This document shows positions 54,470-61,548 of a DNA stretch of 64,000 nucleotides, piece by piece. This DNA is from Nostoc sp. GT001 (lineage in GTDB: Bacteria > Cyanobacteriota > Cyanobacteriia > Cyanobacteriales > Nostocaceae). The stretch covers positions 6,667,232-6,731,231 of the forward strand of contig NZ_JAUDRJ010000003.1 in the NCBI RefSeq assembly GCF_030382115.1. The letters are read 5' to 3'. A program made the translations under genes and the position numbers. Positions within the stretch are counted from its first letter, which is position 1; each line of letters opens with the position of its first letter. Under the pieces are notes generated by a model that did not search any database, had not been told where the DNA came from, and was given only the letters and a program-made list of their open reading frames with translations.

Positions 54470-54700
54470 AGGTTATTGGGGAGTGCTGAGTGCTGAGTTA
54501 GGAGTTAGGAGTTAAGAGTTAGGAGTTAGGAGTTAGGAGTTAGGAAGAAATATTATTGTTTCAAGCTTAAAACTCGGAAGTTGAGCCTTTTTGATTGAAC
54601 GTTGAGCCTTTGAACTCGGAAGTTGAGCCTTTGAACTCGGAACTTTAACCTCAGCACTCAGCATTCAGGACTCAGCACTCAGGACTCAGCACTCCCCAAT
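54470..54700. repeat. Tandem heptamer and related repeats
   Basis: It contains at least six gttagga/gagttagga-type units (54,503-54,545). A block of gaactcggaagttgagccttt repeated with variation (54,570-54,640) follows, then several actcagcactcaggactcagc units (54,650-54,690). Such short tandem repeats are typical of Nostoc. They sit inside an operon. Confidence 0.8.
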
Positions 54701-55048
54701 TCAATTATGAAGAAGTGCTTCGGGAGAATTTACTGTATCTTCCGGTATGGAAGTTTCGCCTTCCAAGCCATTGATTCGACGGTAAAAATCTTGGAGGTAA
54801 TTTAAATCTTGGGAAAAAAAGTTTTCCACGATTGCCGGAGTAACTTCTGATAAAGCACCCAAGTGGGTAATCACTCGTGACAAGATAATAATTGTGGCAT
54901 AAACGGGATTCGCTTTAACGCGTGGGTCACGCAAGGGTGCAATCTCGTCTATCGCTGTTGATAACCGCATTACACCTTTGCGGTGGAGGTTGCCTTCAGA
55001 GTCTAGATACCCCTTTGGCAATGTAAATTCAAACTCTGTGGGAAACAT
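54701..55048 (-). CDS. Tail-assembly-type protein, paralogue of the 54.1 kb gene
   Basis: The 115-residue protein starts MFPTEFEFTLPKGYLDSEGN and has GVMRLSTAIDEIAPLRDPRV and SRVITHLGALSEVTPAIVE. It aligns over ~100 residues with the 54,086-54,469 product but lacks its CPHC tail, so one of the two was duplicated. It follows the second tube-type gene by 12 bases. A chaperone or baseplate role in the contractile injection system is inferred from position only. Confidence 0.65.
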   Translation of the reverse strand: MFPTEFEFTLPKGYLDSEGNLHRKGVMRLSTAIDEIAPLRDPRVKANPVYATIIILSRVITHLGALSEVTPAIVENFFSQDLNYLQDFYRRINGLEGETSIPEDTVNSPEALLHN

Positions 55049-55059
55049 AATTCTCCTAA

Positions 55060-55651
55060 TTATTTCACGCGTTTAAATTCCTCAAAAGCAACCTCCACCT
55101 CCTCAATTTCGATGTCATGGCTGCGGGCGTTGACATCAGCAATCTTGTAACTTGCAGGCCATGCACTCGGCTAATTCAAATCTAGCCACTTCTTGATTTG
55201 CCTGATTATAAATAGACAAAGCAACAAGTCTACGTTGCTGTGACCAATTACCCTGCTGGACTTTTTCAAACCACTTCCAAAAATCCATAGAATTGGTGGT
55301 ACCTCTACGCAGAATGAGATTACCACTCTTGGGATTGCTAGGAAGCTTAGTTCTCACCACCTGACCTTTTGATTGCCCTTTTGTACCCCAGGTTTGAGAA
55401 GTAACTTCAGTAATTTCAATAACCTCTTGGGTTCTTTTGAAGCCTTGACACTCCAAAAAGAAACAATTGGCATCGTTTTGACCTTCTAACGTCAGTTCTA
55501 AATAGAACCGATGGGCTGTCAGAACTTCTGGAATTCGGCTTGCGGATTGTACCACTGTTAAATAATTCGTAATATTTCGGCTCCCTTCTCTACGAGAGGC
55601 TGCACTTCGACTACGCCCTTCGGCTACGCTCAGGACAGGCTCAGTGACCAC
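55060..55651 (-). pseudogene. Second tail-tube-type protein gene, frameshifted, with a repeat-derived start
   Basis: The tube-like sequence runs from about 55,555 (VVQSASRIPEVLTAHRFYLE) through MDFWKWFEKVQQGNW to FELAEC. It then hits a one-base insertion near 55,163 and stops at 55,136. In the next frame it continues WPASYKIADVNARSHDIEIE and ends at 55,060, which is the end expected for tube proteins. Upstream of residue 33 the frame reads through an interspersed repeat (MVTEPVLSVAEGRSRSAASR), so the real start, perhaps the GTG at 55,555, has been overwritten. It may be a real mutation or a sequence error. Confidence 0.75.
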
Positions 55652-55825
55652 GCCAACGGCTTCTCCTAACGGAGACGCTGCGCGTTAGCGGAGCTTTCGC
55701 TTTAGCGATACGCTCAGGGCAAGACGCTCAATACAAGTTCGTAATTCGTAATTCGTAATGAAGCTTGCGACTCGCTACTGCTACGTTCTAAGCAAAGCTA
55801 TGCCGCAGGCTTTACGTAATTACCA
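55652..55825. repeat. Dispersed repeats between two tube-type genes
   Basis: The region holds a ctcctaacggagacgctgcgcgttagc-type palindromic repeat, tandem cgtaattcgtaatt units (55,738-55,760) and a tgccgcaggctttacg motif. It separates the two tube genes, though both are on the same strand. Confidence 0.7.
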
Positions 55826-56281
55826 TTATTTGATTCGTTTAATTCCTTCGTGAACCAATTCAACTGTTTCATTCGCCATATCACCACCAGAGGCAGTTAA
55901 GGTCGGCCCGGTGTATTTACAGGGATAACAATTAACAATGTTCCACCGTGCTTTTTCTGAGCCTTGTTGGTCGTAAGCAACCACTGAACCAGTCTTACGA
56001 TTCTGTGACCACTTCCGAGGGTCGCCCATGTCTTCGTTACAGTCTTGATACCATTTATAAAGGTCGATATCATCAGTGGCGATGACTTTTACTGTGATGT
56101 TGGTAAATTTAACAACAGTTGGTGTAGCTTGACGCATTAGTTTAGCGCCTTTAGATGAACCGTGGACTTCTTGTGCTGGGGTATTTTCAACGCCTAGTCC
56201 GCTAATTTCTTTGATGAATTTATCAGTAATTCCGTCAGCCTCGAAGTAAAATTTACAAGAGGTTAAAAATTCGCCTGCCAT
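55826..56281 (-). CDS. Contractile injection system tail-tube protein
   Basis: The 151-residue protein of the phage T4 gp19/tail-tube family starts AGEFLTSCKFYFEADGITDK. It has FIKEISGLGVENT, LYKWYQDCNEDMG, and ends ANETVELVHEGIKRI. Such proteins stack in hexameric rings to form the inner tube. It is the intact tube gene, next to the sheath gene; the other tube-type gene lies downstream. Confidence 0.9.
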   Translation of the reverse strand: MAGEFLTSCKFYFEADGITDKFIKEISGLGVENTPAQEVHGSSKGAKLMRQATPTVVKFTNITVKVIATDDIDLYKWYQDCNEDMGDPRKWSQNRKTGSVVAYDQQGSEKARWNIVNCYPCKYTGPTLTASGGDMANETVELVHEGIKRIK

Positions 56282-56377
56282 ACTTTTAGACTCCTTTGTG
56301 TGTAGTTAATTTTGAAATGGGGAGTTAGGAGTTAGGAATTATAAGAATTCTCTCCTCAATGCCCTATTCCCAATGCC

Positions 56378-58039
56378 CTATTCGCTATCTTCAATGCCAT
56401 TCCATTGGCTGATGCGGAAAACAACAAACTCAGCCGGTCTGACGGGACAAACACCGACTTCAATATATAAACGTCCTAAAATTCTGGTTTCTGGTGGGTT
56501 CAATTCTTCGTCGCACTTAACATAAAATGCTTGTGCTGGAGATGCCCCAAATAAAGCACCTTCACGCCAAATGCGCTCTAAGAAGTTACTGACGGTGCGG
56601 GTTACACGCGCCCATAAATCTTGGTCGTTCGGTTCAAAAACTACCCACTGAGTCCCTAATTCTAGGGATTTCTCGATATAGCTAATTAATCTACGCACAC
56701 TGATGTAACGCCACTCTGTTTTATCTGGCTCAACTAGAGTGCGTGCGCCCCAAATGCGGATACCTCGATTGGGGAAGCTGCGAATACAATTTATCCCCAA
56801 GGGGTTTAATAGTTCTTGTTCGCGGAAGTTTGTGTCATAGCCCAAACCAATTACGCCTCTGGGAACTTCATTGGCTGGGGCTTTGTAAACTCCTCTGGTT
56901 TCGTCGGTGCGTGCCCAAACACCCATCACATGGCCACAAGGAGGTACTAAAATTGGATTACCGCGATCGCGTGGATTAGGTACTTTAATCCAAGGATAAT
57001 AAAGGGCCGCAAACATCGAACGACGGTTAAATCTGTTCAACCATTCCACTACTTGTTGCGGTTTGACGGCTTCCGGTGGCGAATCCAATACAACCATGCG
57101 GTTGGGCGGATTGGGAATATCGCCACTGGCAGAACCCTCGCACATACTAATCATCAGTTCGATGATACCGTGGACTTGATCTAAATTCAGTACTTGCTCT
57201 TGATAAGCCCGCATCACATCAGGACAAGCCAGCATTGTGATTTCATCAACTTCAAAGATACCGCGTACCCCGGTGCGATCGTCTCGAACCCCTTCTAAAT
57301 TTTGCGAAAATCTATCCGGTGTGGCGGCAACAATGGGTGGCGCTAGTTCATATTGACCATTCACGGGACGACGAGCTAAAGGCTGTCCACTTTGAGTGAT
57401 GTCTTCTACGGTGACATACATCGAATTTCTCAATGCCGCCAGCGCATAAGTTGCTACCTGGCCAGCAGGTTCGCGGTTCATTGTCAAGTTCTCGTATTCC
57501 TCTAGAAGTTCATCTCCCCGACGAATTTGGATGGTGAAATATTCGCCTGTATTTGGAGGCGCTTCTCCTTCAGTACCTTCGGGTAAGGCGCGGGGCGAAC
57601 CATCAATAATTACAATATTTACTAATCCACCTGATGCTTGCTCAGGACGCAAAGTAAAACGGAGGGCTGGACGATTACCTCTAGAGTTGATTCTGAGGGT
57701 AGCCGGTTCTGGAGTCGCAGGTCTAGGTGCGCCTGGTAACTGAGTTCCAATGCTTGTTACCCAACAGCGACCGCCACCATTCATAAAGTAGCCGTAGACT
57801 GAAAATGGTAAATAGGCGTTGAAGTCGGTGAACCCATCAGAATTGGGACGGGCAAAATGATTAAGATATTGCGTCCAATTGGTTATTAGCACAGGCTTAT
57901 ATAATTCAGCCCCACCCCGAACATCTTCTGTAAAGCCGACAAATCCACCAACCGCCGTGCTAACACCTTCAATTGGTCGGCTACCCCGGTCAATTTCTTC
58001 AATGTAGACACCAGGAGCAAAGTAATCAAGTCTAGCCAT
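56378..58039 (-). CDS. Contractile injection system sheath protein
   Basis: The 553-residue protein starts MARLDYFAPGVYIEEIDRGS and has the sheath opening PIEGVSTAVGGFVGFTE. The conserved C-terminal half includes the core domain (GVYKAPANEVPRGVIGLGYD, NPLGINCIRSFPNRGIRIWG) and WVVFEPNDQDLWARVTRTVS. This is the phage-tail-sheath family of contractile injection systems. It contracts around the tube to drive it through a target membrane. Gene order sheath then tube agrees with extracellular and thylakoid-anchored systems. Confidence 0.95.
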   Translation of the reverse strand: MARLDYFAPGVYIEEIDRGSRPIEGVSTAVGGFVGFTEDVRGGAELYKPVLITNWTQYLNHFARPNSDGFTDFNAYLPFSVYGYFMNGGGRCWVTSIGTQLPGAPRPATPEPATLRINSRGNRPALRFTLRPEQASGGLVNIVIIDGSPRALPEGTEGEAPPNTGEYFTIQIRRGDELLEEYENLTMNREPAGQVATYALAALRNSMYVTVEDITQSGQPLARRPVNGQYELAPPIVAATPDRFSQNLEGVRDDRTGVRGIFEVDEITMLACPDVMRAYQEQVLNLDQVHGIIELMISMCEGSASGDIPNPPNRMVVLDSPPEAVKPQQVVEWLNRFNRRSMFAALYYPWIKVPNPRDRGNPILVPPCGHVMGVWARTDETRGVYKAPANEVPRGVIGLGYDTNFREQELLNPLGINCIRSFPNRGIRIWGARTLVEPDKTEWRYISVRRLISYIEKSLELGTQWVVFEPNDQDLWARVTRTVSNFLERIWREGALFGASPAQAFYVKCDEELNPPETRILGRLYIEVGVCPVRPAEFVVFRISQWNGIEDSE

Positions 58040-58069
58040 GAAAGTCTCTCCAAGTCAGTAAAAATCTAA

Positions 58070-58909
58070 TTATTCAGGAGTTAGAAATATTTCTTTGAAA
58101 GTATTACTTTGGTTATCTACCAATGCATTGACGTTTTGGGGTAAATAGCCAGGATGATTCAGAGTCAAAACATAATTACCTAAATGAAGGTCTTCAAAGA
58201 AGAACAGCCCTTCTTTAGTAGTTAATATGGATTTTTCAGTTCCCCTCACAGCTACTTCTGTCGCTACCAACGGCAGATTTGTCACCGCACTTTTGACAAT
58301 ACCTGCGATCGCAACTCGTCTGGTTAATACTAAACTGTCACTATCGCGAGACAATTGATTTCGCAAATTGAAAATTCGCTCCCAAACCAAAGGCACAGGA
58401 GTCGGTTGTGGCTCGAAGGGTATTGTAACTGTCAAATATAAGGCTGAACGCAATGGCACACTGAGAGCGCTCCATAAAGAGCCAATCTCAATTGGCGGCT
58501 CTAGGGCAACTGTCATGTTCAAATTACCATAGCCGCGTAATTCAGGAACCAAAAACTCCTCTTCCAAGGTGCGATGGCGCAACAGCACAGTCAACGCCTC
58601 ACTAATAAAGTGATGCTCACCTAAAGCTGTTCTATCCCAGGCTGTTAATAGCAGCGAAACATCAAACCAAGCTGGTGCCCAATTTACAGTGGCAGGTTGT
58701 AAAGCGCGTGTTAGCTTGCGTTCTACTTGCCTACCAGAATGTTGTACCTGCTTACTCTCACGTATATCAAAAATATATAAATTGAGAGTCGGGCCTGCTC
58801 CCTCTTCCCTCCGATTACCAGGATGGCTAAAGTCAATTTGCTCTGTACTGGTAAGTGAGGTTCCTCCAGCGAGAATTTCGGCTAAAGTTTGAAGAACGAA
58901 GATAAGCAT
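58070..58909 (-). CDS. DUF4255/Pvc16-type protein with a C-terminal carboxypeptidase-regulatory-like domain
   Basis: The N-terminal ~190 residues match DUF4255 (Pvc16 of Photorhabdus virulence cassettes). This is seen in NLYIFDIRESKQVQHSGRQV, WFDVSLLLTAWD and HHFISEALTVLLRHR. The C-terminal ~75 residues form a small beta-sandwich (EVAVRGTEKSILTTKEGLFF, NYVLTLNHPGYLPQNVNA) like carboxypeptidase regulatory domains. DUF4255 proteins cap the distal end of the sheath-tube. It is the first gene of the operon. Confidence 0.88.
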   Translation of the reverse strand: MLIFVLQTLAEILAGGTSLTSTEQIDFSHPGNRREEGAGPTLNLYIFDIRESKQVQHSGRQVERKLTRALQPATVNWAPAWFDVSLLLTAWDRTALGEHHFISEALTVLLRHRTLEEEFLVPELRGYGNLNMTVALEPPIEIGSLWSALSVPLRSALYLTVTIPFEPQPTPVPLVWERIFNLRNQLSRDSDSLVLTRRVAIAGIVKSAVTNLPLVATEVAVRGTEKSILTTKEGLFFFEDLHLGNYVLTLNHPGYLPQNVNALVDNQSNTFKEIFLTPE

Positions 58910-59703
58910 GAAGGTGTGCTGCTGGTAGCTAATCCAGATGCCTCTACAGTATATGTATCGGGCTTCTAAAGTTAATTAGACTTTTGTCGATATTTTTTAA
59001 ATGGGGTATCGGGTCAAGAATCCGTAAAGCAGCAAATTCAGTTTGTAGATTAATCTAGAGCAGTTCTTAATTAGACACACTACATTTTTTTATGTGGAGT
59101 GGGCTGAAAAGCATTGGTGTCAAGTTAATTAAGGCAGAAGCCCAAATGTTAAAGGTAAGTTCATCGAATTCGGGGTGTCGTTTATTAAATTCGGGCAGTC
59201 GTTTATCGAATTCGAGGTGTTGTTTATTGAATTTGGGCAGCCGTTTATTGAATTCGGGCAGTCGTTTATCGAATTCAAGGTGTTGTTTATTGAATTTGGG
59301 CAGCCGTTTATTGAATTCGGGCAGCCGTTTATTATTTTTGTTCAATTTTAATTTGAGGAGGATAAAACCTAAAGATAAAAAGACTTTTCATCCAGTCTCC
59401 AGCTATACTAGTTGACCCTAGTGATTTCATCTTAACTCGACACTAATGGCTGAAAAGCCCGCCCAAGTAGTCCATTAAGCTAACGAAAGCTTGGGTACGT
59501 AGTAAGCATTTCAGTGCTTAACATCAGGACTAAAGTCTTTACTACAAACTTCTTTACACAGCAAAGTTAGCTTGATATACGTGTGAATACAAACCTTAAT
59601 AATTATTTGGATGAATTATCCCAAAAGATAACTTAACAAAAAAATAAACATTACTGAGACTGCATAATTTTATACTGGTCAGCAGAAAAGTAAAAACATT
59701 TGG
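58910..59703. other. Divergent intergenic region with 21-bp tandem repeats
   Basis: Nearly 800 bases separate the divergent injection-system operon and the histidine kinase operon. The most notable element is the tandem array at 59,164-59,331. A cttagcattcagtgcttaac...ggactaaagtctttactac repeat lies near 59,500-59,550. I see no believable gene; the open frames on both strands of the array are repeat artefacts. Confidence 0.5.
59164..59331. repeat. Eight-unit 21-bp tandem repeat
   Basis: The array has eight 21-bp units, each containing gaattc (or a close variant), g-rich ggg/gag, and a cgttta end. Units differ at a few positions and fall into three alternating types, so it grew by block duplication. 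Because 21 is divisible by three and the units lack stops, both strands stay open. It sits between two divergent regulatory or structural operons. Confidence 0.85.
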
Positions 59704-59724
59704 TTGCAAAAAGCGAGTGAAACT

Positions 59725-60846
59725 ATGACACTAGGCTTTTCTGTCCAAAAACTAGACAATGGCTCTAATTATTTGAGTCCCTCAGACATCCAAGGCTTTT
59801 GTCAGCTTGAGTCTGAGCAATTAACTAGTCAATATCCAATTTTATTTGCTCGGATTGTCTATCACAATCCATTATTGAGAACTAATCAAGAAGTTATAAA
59901 TTATAGTCAAGATCAAGCTCCTTTTTCTCAAAAAACTTTAGCTTATTTGCATTCGGAAGCATGGCTTACAGATTTTCCGCCTGTTTTGACTTTACAGGAA
60001 TTTAAGCTTAAGGACTTTTCATCTATTTCTTACATTTGCCCCATATCCTATAGAAATCAGAAAACTGAATATATTCAAATCATTACTCATGAACCTCTCT
60101 CGGCGAGTTTACAACTATATGTAAAACGCTCTGCGATGCTGCTGAGTAAGTATGTAGATATTTCCTTGGACTATGGCAGACAAAAAACTGAAATTCAACT
60201 CCTAGAAGATATCTTACATCGAGTCGGTCATCAATTACGTAACTCTCTAGGACTCATCGGATTGTATGCACATAATCTCAGCTTAGGTTTAGAAAATAGC
60301 CCTTGGCAAGAGCAAGCAACAATCATCGGCGAAAGTATACAAGATTTAGATACTAATTTAAATGAACTAATTGATTGCGGTCAAAGTACAAAATTAAGGG
60401 TAACACATCAAGATTTAAGAAGTTTAGTGGGTGAAAGTATCACAAATTTACAACCTCTAATTAGTCAGAAAAAACTGAAAATATTGATTCCCGACACATC
60501 GACAATACTGAAAATAGACAAATTACAAATGAAACAAGTTTTTGATAATATCCTCAGTAATGCTGTTCATTTCAGCCCTAATTCAGGAACTATTAGCTGT
60601 AGTTGGCAAATTTTTCAAGATGAAGTATTAATTAAAATCTCCGATCAAGGGCCAGGATTGTCTCAAGAAGACTTACAAAAAATATTTACCCCATTTTATT
60701 CTCGACGCAAAGGAGGCACAGGACTGGGTTTAACTATTGCTAAAAAAATTATTTTGGATCATCAAGGAAGTATCTGGGCACAAGTTTTATCAGAAAGTGG
60801 GGCACAATTCTCGATTATTTTACCTCGTTCAAGGAGCGTGAATTAA
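59725..60846 (+). CDS. Cytoplasmic histidine kinase
   Basis: I start at the ATG at 59,725 rather than the upstream TTG. The N-terminal ~150 residues are a poorly conserved sensor-like domain. The H box is ILHRVGHQLRNSLGLIG, with the phospho-accepting His, and the ATPase part has VFDNILSNAVHF, DQGPGLS and GGTGLGLTIAKK. No membrane segment is seen. The LuxR-type regulator follows after 21 bases, so they form a two-component pair. It is divergent from the injection-system operon. Confidence 0.88.
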   Translation: MTLGFSVQKLDNGSNYLSPSDIQGFCQLESEQLTSQYPILFARIVYHNPLLRTNQEVINYSQDQAPFSQKTLAYLHSEAWLTDFPPVLTLQEFKLKDFSSISYICPISYRNQKTEYIQIITHEPLSASLQLYVKRSAMLLSKYVDISLDYGRQKTEIQLLEDILHRVGHQLRNSLGLIGLYAHNLSLGLENSPWQEQATIIGESIQDLDTNLNELIDCGQSTKLRVTHQDLRSLVGESITNLQPLISQKKLKILIPDTSTILKIDKLQMKQVFDNILSNAVHFSPNSGTISCSWQIFQDEVLIKISDQGPGLSQEDLQKIFTPFYSRRKGGTGLGLTIAKKIILDHQGSIWAQVLSESGAQFSIILPRSRSVN

Positions 60847-60867
60847 TTCATAATTCCTCATAAAAAT

Positions 60868-61548
60868 ATGATTAATAATAGTAATAAACTGTCAGTTTTA
60901 CTCGTAGATGACGAAGAACGCTTTCGTCAAGGATTACGTACTCTCCTAAATTTTTATAGTATTAATTCTGCGTTACCTGTAGAAGTTATTGGTGATGCAG
61001 ATTCTGTTGAGCAGGTTTTAAAGTTTACAACCCAGAAGTGTCCAGATTTAATTTTGCTGGATATGCAATTGAAAGGATGTGATGGAATTACAGTTTTGGC
61101 ACGTCTTAAAGAAGCTGCTTACACTGGCAAAGTTTTAGTATTGTCGGCTCATCAAGAAGACGACTGGATTTTTAGAGCGATGCAGGGGGGAGCCGCAGGT
61201 TATGTGTTTAAAAATCGTGTAGCAACCCAATTGTGTGAAGCTATTGATACTGTAACTAGGTCAGAAATTTATCTACCTTCAGAAGTTGCTAGTCGATTTT
61301 TCCGGTTTTTTCAAGCTTATTCAGATTCTTGTGTAAAAGCTTGTCATGAGGTGCATTTAACTGAAAGAGAGCAAGAGGTTTTATATTGGTTAACTCAAGG
61401 TGCTTCTAATGAAGAAATCGCTAAACATTTGTATGTAACAGTTGCTACTGTTAAGGCGCATCTCACCAGTATTTTTGAAAAATTGAAGGTTACTAGCCGG
61501 ACTCAAGCGATTGTGACTGCCCTCAAGTTAGGATTAGTTCATGCTTGA
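60868..61548 (+). CDS. NarL/LuxR-type response regulator
   Basis: The 226-residue protein has a receiver domain with VDDEERFR and the phospho-accepting Asp in LILLDMQLKG, plus the Lys in VFKNRVA near its end. A LuxR-type helix-turn-helix follows (LTEREQEVLYWLTQGASNEE, VTVATVKAHLTSIF). It should bind DNA when phosphorylated by the preceding kinase. Its stop overlaps the start of the next gene by 8 bases, an operon sign. Confidence 0.93.
   Translation: MINNSNKLSVLLVDDEERFRQGLRTLLNFYSINSALPVEVIGDADSVEQVLKFTTQKCPDLILLDMQLKGCDGITVLARLKEAAYTGKVLVLSAHQEDDWIFRAMQGGAAGYVFKNRVATQLCEAIDTVTRSEIYLPSEVASRFFRFFQAYSDSCVKACHEVHLTEREQEVLYWLTQGASNEEIAKHLYVTVATVKAHLTSIFEKLKVTSRTQAIVTALKLGLVHA

Noticed and set aside
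54086-58909. Prophage
   Set aside because: Sheath and tube occur with DUF4255 and DUF6760 proteins but without capsid, portal, terminase, integrase or lysis genes; a contractile injection system fits better.
59164-59331. Possible CRISPR array
   Set aside because: Units are contiguous 21-bp tandem repeats with no spacers and no cas genes nearby.
59067-59415. Open frames of about 92 and 107 codons on both strands over the 21-bp array
   Set aside because: Unit length is a multiple of three and has no stops, so both strands stay open by chance; the peptides are pure repeats without a ribosome site.
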